Both the position numbers and the translations under genes were made by a program. From positions 248,001 through 312,000 of the forward strand of contig CAVUKN010000003.1 in the NCBI GenBank assembly GCA_963742105.1: a DNA stretch of 64,000 nucleotides, written 5' to 3'. Below, one piece after another: positions 55,720-64,000 of this stretch; the first letter of the stretch is position 1, and each line of letters begins with the position of its first letter. Source of the DNA: Gp6-AA40 sp963742105 (GTDB lineage Bacteria; Acidobacteriota; Vicinamibacteria; Vicinamibacterales; UBA2999). The notes under the pieces were generated by a model, which worked only from the letters and a program-made list of their open reading frames with translations, was not told the DNA's origin and did no database searches.

Positions 55720-56619
55720 CTAACGAATCCTCACGCGCACCTGTTCCGGCTCGATGCTCACGACGCCTACCCGCGCCGGCGGCACCACCTTGACCGGCAG
55801 GTCGTATTGACCCGGGCCAAGTCCGCTGACGTCCACGGACGCATCGAACTCCGTCGCATCAGCCTGCGCCTCTCGCGGGCCGTGCACGTGTACTGTGACC
55901 GATTGCGGCTGCACCTGCACCTGCCGCGACGCATTCCTGACCTGCACGCCGACTCCGGACACAGTCCAGCGGACTGGCGCGGCGGCAACGTTGACGGTGA
56001 CGCGGGTGGTCTGCAGCGACTGGAGGCGAATCGACGGATCGGGAGACCCGACGGTGACTGTTTCCGTAATGGGACCGGAAGCACCCGTCACGACCACCGG
56101 CTCGGTGATCGCCTCGGTCAGGGCCTTCAATGCACCGGCCGGACCGACGACTTCCACCGTCGACGGCTCCGCGGCGATTGTCCCCACCACGAATCCTGGT
56201 GCCGGTTCGCCTTCGACCACCGGCGCGATCGGCACGCGCTTGGTCACCGACGGTTCGAACCGGATTGAGATGCTCGAGGGCGCAACCTGGACGACGTCGA
56301 TGCCGAACGGCACGCGAACATCGCGGCTCGCCAGATGGAAGAGCCGCTGGCCCGGCCGGGCTGTCCGCAGATCCATGACAGCAACAACTTCACCGGTCGA
56401 AATCCGGCTCAAGGCACCCGATGACCCGCGCACCCGCACTTCGACGATATCCGGCGCATCGCCGACCACCTCGAGACGTGCCGGCAGATTCGTGAACTCG
56501 AGCGGAACTCTCAGCGAGCGTTCGACGATCTGCTCGCCCGAGACGATGAGCCAGAGCAGTGCCGCCAACCCGATCGACACCACCTTCAAGCCGACGTGAC
56601 GCAGGGCGCGGATCGCCAT
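55720..56619 (-). CDS. cdaR: YbbR-domain protein, CdaA regulator CdaR
   Basis: The 299-residue protein has one N-terminal membrane helix (VVSIGLAALLWLIVSG) and three to four YbbR beta-domains, each beginning with a hydrophobic VP or IP unit (RVPLEFTNLP, RVPIAPVVEGEPAPGFVVG). It binds and modulates the diadenylate cyclase CdaA on the outer face of the membrane. The start overlaps the cdaA stop (TGATG). Confidence 0.9.
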   Translation of the reverse strand: MAIRALRHVGLKVVSIGLAALLWLIVSGEQIVERSLRVPLEFTNLPARLEVVGDAPDIVEVRVRGSSGALSRISTGEVVAVMDLRTARPGQRLFHLASRDVRVPFGIDVVQVAPSSISIRFEPSVTKRVPIAPVVEGEPAPGFVVGTIAAEPSTVEVVGPAGALKALTEAITEPVVVTGASGPITETVTVGSPDPSIRLQSLQTTRVTVNVAAAPVRWTVSGVGVQVRNASRQVQVQPQSVTVHVHGPREAQADATEFDASVDVSGLGPGQYDLPVKVVPPARVGVVSIEPEQVRVRIR

Positions 56620-57437
56620 CAGGCGAGCGAGCTCCGCGACTCGGCCGCTGCCCTGGCGCGCCTCCGGCGGCCGCCGAGCAGCGCGCGCAGGCGCACCCGC
56701 AGCGCGTCGCCTGAGAGTCCGCGTTCGATGGCACCGCCAGTCACCACCGAGATGATCGCGGTCTCCTCCGACACCACGATCGCGACGGCGTCGTTCTCCT
56801 CGGTGATGCCGATGGCAGCGCGGTGGCGTGTGCCGAGATCGCGGCTCACCAGCGGATTCACCGAGAGCGGCAGGAAACACGCGGCCGCAGCCACGCGATC
56901 GACCTGGATGATGACGGCGCCGTCATGCAGCGGCGATCCAGGCTGGAAGATCGACCCGATCAGGTCGTACGTCACCATGGCATCGAGCGGAATGCCACCC
57001 TCGATGTAGTTCCGCAACCCGATCTGTCGCTCGATGACGATGATCGCCCCTGTATACCGGGCGGCGAGCGACGTCGTCGCCACGACCAGCTCCTCGATCG
57101 TCTCGTCCGCGCTCGAGGCACGCTCGAAATAGCGGAAGAACGGTGCCCGGCCGAAGTGCGCGAGCGCGCGACGGATGTCCGCCTGGAACAGCACGATGAT
57201 CGCGAAGACGACATAGCCCGCCAGATTGCGGATGACCCAGTTGACCGTCTCGAGCTGCAGCCATCGGGACAAAAAGTACAGGCCGATGATGAAGCCGCCG
57301 CTCAGCGCCATCTGTGCCGCGCGCGTGCCGCGGATGAGCAGCAGCAGCTCGTAGATGAGGATCGAAACCAGGCCGATGTCGAGCAGGTCGGACCAGGAAA
57401 TCGCCGGCCGCTGCAGCAGCTCCGTGAGCCAGTCCAT
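56619..57437 (-). CDS. cdaA: Diadenylate cyclase CdaA
   Basis: This 272-residue protein has three N-terminal membrane helices (LVSILIYELLLLI, MALSGGFIIGLYFLS, GYVVFAIIVLF) and a DisA_N cyclase domain, with the catalytic DGA (172-174) and RHR (204-206). It makes cyclic di-AMP from two ATP. It is coupled to both folP (upstream) and cdaR (downstream) by TGATG overlaps. Confidence 0.95.
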   Translation of the reverse strand: MDWLTELLQRPAISWSDLLDIGLVSILIYELLLLIRGTRAAQMALSGGFIIGLYFLSRWLQLETVNWVIRNLAGYVVFAIIVLFQADIRRALAHFGRAPFFRYFERASSADETIEELVVATTSLAARYTGAIIVIERQIGLRNYIEGGIPLDAMVTYDLIGSIFQPGSPLHDGAVIIQVDRVAAAACFLPLSVNPLVSRDLGTRHRAAIGITEENDAVAIVVSEETAIISVVTGGAIERGLSGDALRVRLRALLGGRRRRARAAAESRSSLA

Positions 57438-58324
57438 CAGGAAGCGGCCCGATGATACTTCTGAATTTCGTCGGCCACCCGCACCACCTGTACCAGCTCA
57501 CGGACGGCGTGCACACGCACCACGTGCGCGCCGGCGGCCACAGCGGTCGCGACGGTGGCGGCCGTCGCCCAGTCACGATCCAGCGGTGGCACCTCGCGTC
57601 CCAGCGCCCGCGTCAGAAATCCCTTGCGCGAGGCGCCGACGACCAGCGGACGTCCGAGGTCGCCAAACGCCTCGAGCCGGCCGAGCACTTCATAGCTGTG
57701 GGGAGGTTCCTTCGCGAAACCAAGGCCCGGGTCGATGAGCACTCGCTCTTTCGCCACCCCGGCGCCGGTCGCAAACGCGATGCTCTCTTGCAGTTCGTCG
57801 AGCACCTCGTCCACGACGTCGTGATAGTCGGCGTGTCGATACATTTCGCTCGAGCGCCCGCGCGTGTGCATCAGGATCAATGCCGCGCCCCGTCGGGCAA
57901 CGACGCCGCCGAGCGCCGGCTCGTAGCGCAGGCCGCTGATGTCGTTGACGATCGACGCGCCAGCCGCGAGCGCCGCATCCGCCACTGCCGCCTTGTACGT
58001 GTCGACTGAAATCGGCACGGTGACGCGCGCGGCCAGCCGCTCCACCACCGGAATGACCCGCGCGAGCTCGGCGCTTGCCGAAAGCGGCTGCGCCCCCGGC
58101 CGCGTCGATTCGCCGCCCACGTCCAGCAGGTCCGCCCCGTCCACGACCATCTGCACCGCCGCGTCCACGGCGCGGTCGACGTCCTGATGCAGACCGCCGT
58201 CCGAAAACGAATCGGGCGTCACGTTGACGATGCCCATCACGAGCGTGCGTGATCCCAACGACAGCGATCGCCCGTTGGGAAGGGAAATCTCAAAACGACG
58301 GCGCACGGTGGTGCAACAGTACAA
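57437..58324 (-). CDS. folP: Dihydropteroate synthase
   Basis: The 295-residue TIM barrel has MGIVNVTPDSFSDGG, DVGGESTRPGA, SVDTYKAAVADAAL, IVNDISGLR, LMHTRGRSSEM, IDPGLGFAKE and VGASRKGFL. It joins p-aminobenzoate to the pterin pyrophosphate in folate synthesis. The first 25 residues before SLGSRTLVMG are poorly conserved and the start may be internal. A heptad element separates it from ftsH. Confidence 0.94.
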   Translation of the reverse strand: MYCCTTVRRRFEISLPNGRSLSLGSRTLVMGIVNVTPDSFSDGGLHQDVDRAVDAAVQMVVDGADLLDVGGESTRPGAQPLSASAELARVIPVVERLAARVTVPISVDTYKAAVADAALAAGASIVNDISGLRYEPALGGVVARRGAALILMHTRGRSSEMYRHADYHDVVDEVLDELQESIAFATGAGVAKERVLIDPGLGFAKEPPHSYEVLGRLEAFGDLGRPLVVGASRKGFLTRALGREVPPLDRDWATAATVATAVAAGAHVVRVHAVRELVQVVRVADEIQKYHRAAS

Positions 58325-58445
58325 GTGGGAAGTTGGAAGTTCAAAGTGGAAAGTAGAAAGTGGGCCCTGGCCCCGAGGCAGTCAGCGTCGCGGTACAGCC
58401 AAACGGCTCGCCGTGAGGCGAGCCGTCCAACTTCAAACTTACTTT

Positions 58446-58474
<29 letters not shown>
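58322..58474. repeat. heptad element, unit TACTTTC/AAAGTAG
   Basis: AAGTGGGAAGTTGGAAGTTC and AAAGTGGAAAGTAGAAAGTG (58325-58363) face AACTTACTTTCTACTTTGTA and CTTTCTACTTTGAACTTC (58432-58470). The spacer includes the hairpin ACGGCTCGCC / GGCGAGCCGT. The right arm encodes the FtsH C-terminus VKFKVESTK and its stop. Confidence 0.9.
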
Positions 58475-60410
<1,936 letters not shown>

Positions 60411-60416
60411 AGGGTA

Positions 60417-61406
60417 TCACTTCGACCCGGCATCCTGCTGTATTAAGACCAGCTTTCCGCCGCGAAGTTCCACGCGGGCTCCGGGGAGGTCAGCCGATCG
60501 GCGGTGACCGGCGGCGACCTCGAGCGCGGCGTCCACATGGTCGAACCCCACCTCACGGCCGCCGGACAGGGATCTGAGTGCACGGAGGAGCACGCGGCGG
60601 CGGAGGGCAGCGGGTTCGGCGGTCAACTCGACGGCATCGACCTGAATGGTCGGACCGGCGTCAACACACAGTTCAGAATATCGGTCGGTCGCCAGCCGAT
60701 CGAGACAGTCGCCGTCCTCGCGCGCCAGATCCGCCGCTCTGGCCAGGCCGCCGAGCGGGGATCCCCCATAAGCTGCCTCCAGTTCCGGCAACACCCGGTG
60801 GCGCACCCGGTTGCGGGGATTGGTCAGGTCCGCATTCGTCTCGTCCTCGACCCAGGACTCGCCCTGTTCCCGCAGGTACGCCCGCAAATCCGCCCGGGGC
60901 ACGTCGATCAAGGGCCGGATCACCTGGTCGCGACGGGGATAGATACCGCCAATACCGGTCAGCCCGGCCCCCCGCGCCAGCTTCAGCAGGACCGTTTCGG
61001 CCTGATCGTCACGAGTGTGCCCGACCGCCACCACGTCTGCTCCGACCCGTTGCGCCGTCCGGCGCAGGAAGTCGTAGCGGACGCGGCGGGCGGCGTCCTC
61101 GAGTGACATGTGCTGGGTAGCGGCAAAAACGGGGACATCGACCGTTTCGACCTGGATAGGCAACTCGCAGCGCCCGGCGAAGGCGCGACAGAACGCCTCG
61201 TCGCTGGCTGCCCCTGGCCGGATTCGATGATTCAGATGAGCAAGCGCGGCAATGCTGAACCCGCCGTAACGCGCCAGTTCGCGAAGGATCAGGGTCAGGG
61301 CGACGGAGTCGGAGCCGCCGGACAAGCCGATGACAACCGCGCTGCCCTGGGGCAGCAGGTCATAGCGGCGAATGCTTCGGCGGATGTTCTGGAGAAGAGC
61401 TGACAA
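60417..61406 (-). CDS. tilS: tRNA(Ile)-lysidine synthetase TilS
   Basis: This PP-loop enzyme of about 330 residues puts lysine on C34 of tRNA(Ile2) so that it reads AUA. It has VIGLSGGSDSVALTLIL, LAHLNHRIRPGAASDE, VAVGHTRDDQAET and a C-terminal substrate domain. The start is taken as TTG 61406; a frame from ATG 61439 would begin inside the GGGAGTT repeat. A tRNA with anticodon CAT lies 140 bases upstream on the same strand. It is followed by ftsH, a pairing found in many bacteria. Confidence 0.92.
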   Translation of the reverse strand: MSALLQNIRRSIRRYDLLPQGSAVVIGLSGGSDSVALTLILRELARYGGFSIAALAHLNHRIRPGAASDEAFCRAFAGRCELPIQVETVDVPVFAATQHMSLEDAARRVRYDFLRRTAQRVGADVVAVGHTRDDQAETVLLKLARGAGLTGIGGIYPRRDQVIRPLIDVPRADLRAYLREQGESWVEDETNADLTNPRNRVRHRVLPELEAAYGGSPLGGLARAADLAREDGDCLDRLATDRYSELCVDAGPTIQVDAVELTAEPAALRRRVLLRALRSLSGGREVGFDHVDAALEVAAGHRRSADLPGARVELRGGKLVLIQQDAGSK

Positions 61407-61407
61407 A

Positions 61408-61538
61408 ACAACTCCCAACTCCCAACAACTATCGCTCACCCAACTCCCAAAAAGGGCCGTCGGCGAACGTGTGGCAGTTGGTCTCGCGTCAGAGGTTGGG
61501 AGTTGGTCTGCCGTCAGACGTTGGGAGTTGGGAGTTCT
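61408..61538. repeat. heptad element, unit GGGAGTT
   Basis: CAACTCCCAACTCCCAACAA and CCCAACTCCCAA (61410-61450) face GTTGGGAGTTGG and GTTGGGAGTTGGGAGTTC (61494-61537). The right arm holds the spacer TCTGCCGTCAGAC, matching the form inside the glycosyltransferase gene. Confidence 0.88.
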
Positions 61539-61545
61539 GATGATA

Positions 61546-61619
61546 TGCCGGAGGGCGGACTCGAACCGCCGACCCCGCGCTTATGAGACGCGTGCTCTAA
61601 CCGTCTGAGCTACTCCGGC
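61546..61619 (-). tRNA. tRNA, anticodon CAT (elongator Met more likely than Ile2)
   Basis: The 74-nt minus-strand sequence folds as a cloverleaf: acceptor GCCGGAG / CTCCGGC, D-arm AGCTCAGACGGTTAGAGC, anticodon loop CTCATAA, T-arm with GGTTCGAGTCC, discriminator A and no encoded CCA. GTTAGAGCAC and the GGGGTC variable region resemble elongator Met tRNAs. Because tilS is adjacent, a tRNA(Ile2) that needs lysidine remains an alternative. Confidence 0.93.
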
Positions 61620-61621
61620 AC

Positions 61622-62031
61622 AAACCTCAATGATAACCCCGGCGGAGAGGGCGGAGGTAACGGGCGAAGGGGTCGGAGGTCGCGGCCGGAGAGGACGGGG
61701 ACAACGGACGGAGAAGGCGGAGGCAACGGGATCACAAACGGGGAAACGGGGGAACGGGGACGAACGGTAAGACCACGCAGGTGAGTTCGAGCACCGCACC
61801 TCGAGCGCGGTTGCGGTGACCAGCGGGCTGCCGACGCGGCCCGCTTCGCGGGCCTCACCGGCTGCGTGAGAGCGTCAGACACAAGCCTTTCATGGATCAA
61901 GCGAGGGCTTGTGTCTGGCGCTCTCGCGCAGCCGTAGCCGCCGAAGGCGGCCGTCGGCAGCCCCCCGTTCGTCCCCGTTTCCCCGTTGCTCCGTTTGTGA
62001 ACCCGTTTCTTCCGTCAACCCCGTTGCCGAA
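61622..62031. repeat. cloverleaf-type palindromic element C
   Basis: Degenerate GGAGG-NAAC-GGG units and CCCCGTT-type inverted arms enclose the core at about 61825-61966. Stems are GGGCTGCCGACG / CGTCGGCAGCCC (closing), GGCCCGCTTCGCGGGCC, the long arm with GAGAGCGTCAGACACAAGCC / its inverse, and GCCGCCGAAGGCGGC. The long arm differs from copies A and B yet still pairs. No gene is seen here. Confidence 0.85.
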
Positions 62032-62297
62032 TCACGCCAGCGCCGCCGCGATGAGCGGGATCAGGATCTCCTGGTGACCCACCAGGGAGATTCCCCTGGT
62101 CGCGAACCAGGGCAGCGGCTCTGAGGAACGCTTCCTGGCAGGACGACCGCCGACCCGCAATTCAGGTAGACCCCGCCCGCGAGCCCGCGACCGATCATGA
62201 CGTAGCGGAAATCACGAAGCGTCGTCTCGCCCCATGGCAGCGCCGGAGGCGAGCAGATGCATGTGAGTGATGTCCGTCCCGATCGCAACATGCACGG
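62032..62297 (-). pseudogene. duplicated 3' remnant of the deoxyhypusine-synthase-like gene
   Basis: This stretch aligns with the 3' end of the intact gene (from 62551 to about 62922) with an offset of 519 bases, an internal deletion of roughly 105 bases and many substitutions. It starts with TCACGCCAGCGCCGCCGCGA, like the true 3' end, and breaks off at ACATGCACGG, where element D begins. It arose by tandem duplication of element plus gene end. Confidence 0.85.
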
Positions 62298-62550
62298 AGG
62301 TGAGTTCGACGACGAGACCTCGCACGCAGTTGCCGTGACAAGCGGGCTGCCGACGCGGCCCGCTTCGCGGGCCTCACCGGCTGCGTGAGAGCGTCAGACA
62401 CAAGCCTTTCATGGATCAAGCGAGGGCTTGTGTCTGGCGCTCTCGCGCAGCCGTAGCCGCCGAAGGCGGCCGTCGGCAGCCCCCCGTTCGTCCCCGTTTC
62501 CCCGTTGCTCCGTTTGTGAACCCGTTACCCCCGTCCACCCCGTTGCCGGA
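62298..62550. repeat. cloverleaf-type palindromic element D
   Basis: This is nearly identical to element C in its core (GGGCTGCCGACGCGGCCCGC onward) and right arm. It lies exactly 519 bases to the right of C, with the left outer arm replaced by the junction to the pseudogene. It ends at the stop of the intact gene. Confidence 0.85.
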
Positions 62551-63486
62551 TCACGCCAGCGCCGCCGCAATCAGCGGAATCAGGATCTCGTGGTGACCGA
62601 CGAGCGATATCCCGGCGCCGCCCGTGCCAGCAACCGGACGTGACACGACGTTGGTCTGCGGACGATACATCCGCAGGAAATCGATGTTCACCGTCGTCAG
62701 GTTGTCGAGCGAGATCCCCTGGTTCCGAACGAGGGCAACGGCTTTGAGGAACACTTCCGGCAGGACCACCGCCGACCCGCAATTCAGGTAGACCCCGCCC
62801 GCGAGGCGCGCGACCGATGTCGTGAAGTAGCGGAAATCACGGAGCGTCGTCTCGCCAATGGCAGCGCCGGAGGCGAGCGGATGCATGTGAATGATGTCCG
62901 TGCCCAACGCGACATGCACGGTCAACGGAATCTGCAACCGGTGCGCGGCTGCCGCAAGGCTCCTTGACGCATGCGGCGGCGCGTGCTGACCGAGGTACTC
63001 GCTGACCGCCTGTCCGAGCCCTTTCTGAGCCTCCGCTGCCGCTCGGATCACTTCGTTGAGGATGCGACCTGTTTCCTCCGCCATCCCGAAGCGTCCCGGC
63101 CCGAGTGCCGCGTCAACGTCTTCCGACGTCGCGCCGGCCAACGCCACTTCGAAGTCGTGAATGATGCCGGCGCCATTCATCGCCAGCGCCGACACGTATC
63201 CGCGCTCCATCAGATCGATGAGCACTGGCGACAGACCGGTCTTGATGACGTGTGCGCCGATGCCCCAGACGATGCCCGCGCGACGACCCTTCGCCGCACT
63301 AAGCGCAGTCACCACGCGGCGGATGTCCAGCCCGCCGAGGATGCTGGGCAGCGACTCGAACCACTCCTTGAACGTCGCGTCCGCGCTGACCGGCCGCGCG
63401 AAGTCCTCCGCGTGCGCCTTGCTGGCCCGCGACGCGAGCGGATAGGTGTGGACACCTGAGAGATCGAACTCTTCGTAAGCGGGCAT
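62551..63486 (-). CDS. Deoxyhypusine synthase-like protein
   Basis: The 311-residue protein begins MPAYEEFDLSGVHTYPLASR and has GIVWGIGAHVIKTGLSPVLI, SALAMNGAGIIHDFEVALAG, HVALGTDIIHMHP and GGVYLNCGSAVVLPEVFLKA. These fit the deoxyhypusine synthase superfamily fold, which binds NAD and spermidine. Bacteria lack eIF5A, so bacterial members are thought to make homospermidine or have other roles. Its start is next to the GACTTTG heptad. The 3' end is duplicated to the left with a palindromic element. Confidence 0.75.
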   Translation of the reverse strand: MPAYEEFDLSGVHTYPLASRASKAHAEDFARPVSADATFKEWFESLPSILGGLDIRRVVTALSAAKGRRAGIVWGIGAHVIKTGLSPVLIDLMERGYVSALAMNGAGIIHDFEVALAGATSEDVDAALGPGRFGMAEETGRILNEVIRAAAEAQKGLGQAVSEYLGQHAPPHASRSLAAAAHRLQIPLTVHVALGTDIIHMHPLASGAAIGETTLRDFRYFTTSVARLAGGVYLNCGSAVVLPEVFLKAVALVRNQGISLDNLTTVNIDFLRMYRPQTNVVSRPVAGTGGAGISLVGHHEILIPLIAAALA

Positions 63487-63498
63487 GGCGCGAGATTA

Positions 63499-63636
63499 GC
63501 AGGACTTTGGACTTTGGACTTTGGTGTTGGCCGTTGAGCGGCGCTGGGCGCCGGAACGCGAAGCTTCGACCTACCCCCGAAGATCCAAAGTCCAAAGACG
63601 CCAAAGACCAAAGACCAAAGACTCCAAAGTCCAGTC
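63499..63636. repeat. heptad element, unit GACTTTG
   Basis: GGACTTTGGACTTTGGACTT (63503-63525) faces CCAAAGTCCAAAGACGCCAA and further AAGACCA units up to CCAAAGTCCAG (63586-63634). The TGA stop of queA is in the right arm (GTT TGA CTG GAC TTT). Confidence 0.9.
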
Positions 63637-64000
63637 AAACGATCACCATCGCATCTCCGTAGCTGTAGAACCGGTACCGCTCCTTCGACGGCCTCGCGAT
63701 AGGCGCTCATCACGCTTTCGCGACCGGCGAACGCCGCCACAAGCATCAGGAGCGACGACTTCGGCAAGTGGAAGTTGGTGACCAGACCCTGAACGATCCG
63801 GAACTCGTAGCCGGGATGGATGAACAGCGTCGCGTCGCCGCTCTGGGGCAGCACCTCACCGTCCGCCGTGGTCTGCAGCGATTCCAGCGCACGCACGGTA
63901 GTGGTGCCGACGGCGATGACCCGACGACCCTCGCGCCGCGCTCGCGTGAGCGCATCGGCGGTCGCTGCGCTGACGGTGAACGGCTCCGGATCGACGATGT
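63635..64000 (-). CDS. queA: S-adenosylmethionine:tRNA ribosyltransferase-isomerase QueA, 3' part, one frameshift
   Basis: This C-terminal fragment, cut by the window edge, has VIAVGTTTVRALESL, LFIHPGYEFRIVQGLVTNFH and LPKSSLLMLVAAFAG, all characteristic of QueA. After a one-base frame change near 63695 it ends ERYRFYSYGDAMVIV, the conserved QueA C-terminus. QueA adds the ribosyl-derived epoxycyclopentane ring to preQ1 in tRNA. With queC and queE 20 kb away, it shows a queuosine pathway in this organism. Confidence 0.88.

Overview
The window is GC-rich, gene-dense bacterial chromosome. Its gene families suggest an acidobacterium, possibly of the Vicinamibacteria type: serial Oar-like TonB-dependent receptors with N-terminal carboxypeptidase-regulatory domains, an FG-GAP/ASPIC-UnbV protein beside a TPR protein, a GldA/GldG-type ABC operon, and a small microcompartment locus. 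That placement is an inference; there is no rRNA or marker-gene comparison. No transposase, integrase, phage gene or CRISPR array was seen.

Layout. From 1 to 14 kb there is a same-strand run of four outer-membrane receptors plus the 5' end of a fifth. From 14.5 to 21 kb lie a Tat-type zinc dehydrogenase, an MhqO-like ring-cleavage dioxygenase, a MetE-like methyltransferase, a DoxX protein, an IclR regulator, a GntR regulator and a 171-bp tandem repeat array. From 21.8 to 28.6 kb come a sixth receptor and, divergently, a TPR - ASPIC/UnbV pair. From 28.6 to 35.4 kb are a GT-C membrane glycosyltransferase, a LysW-like zinc-ribbon protein with LarE, a REC-PilZ protein and a Zn/Cd P-type ATPase. 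From 35.7 to 42 kb is an ABC / GldG / DUF4340 operon followed by a PBP4-type lipoprotein. From 42 to 48.3 kb are an alanyl-tRNA editing protein, QueC, QueE, DUF72, a cyclophilin, endonuclease III and a 2-hydroxyacid dehydrogenase. From 48.4 to 51.4 kb is a compact bacterial microcompartment (BMC) locus with three pentamer proteins, one hexamer protein, a class II aldolase and a 71-residue CxxCxxC protein. From 51.8 to 61.6 kb is a housekeeping block: YHS, TPR, hydrolase, PdxJ, GlmM, CdaR, CdaA, FolP, FtsH, TilS and a tRNA with anticodon CAT. The window ends with a deoxyhypusine-synthase-like gene and the 3' part of queA.

The most unusual property is between the genes. About twenty intergenic sites carry short tandem repeats with a 7-nt unit (8 nt in one family), usually as two arms in inverted orientation around a spacer. 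The unit sequence differs from site to site but the architecture is the same. They sit at gene 3' ends, often supply the stop codon, and in places have entered coding sequence, including a lipoprotein signal peptide. Four larger elements with CCCCGTT-type outer arms enclose a cloverleaf-like palindrome whose stems covary between copies. REP-like palindromes starting with GTAG form a third layer.

Many genes, including conserved single-copy ones, carry single-base frameshifts (about twenty in all). This points partly to sequencing error, while the first two receptor genes may be true pseudogenes.
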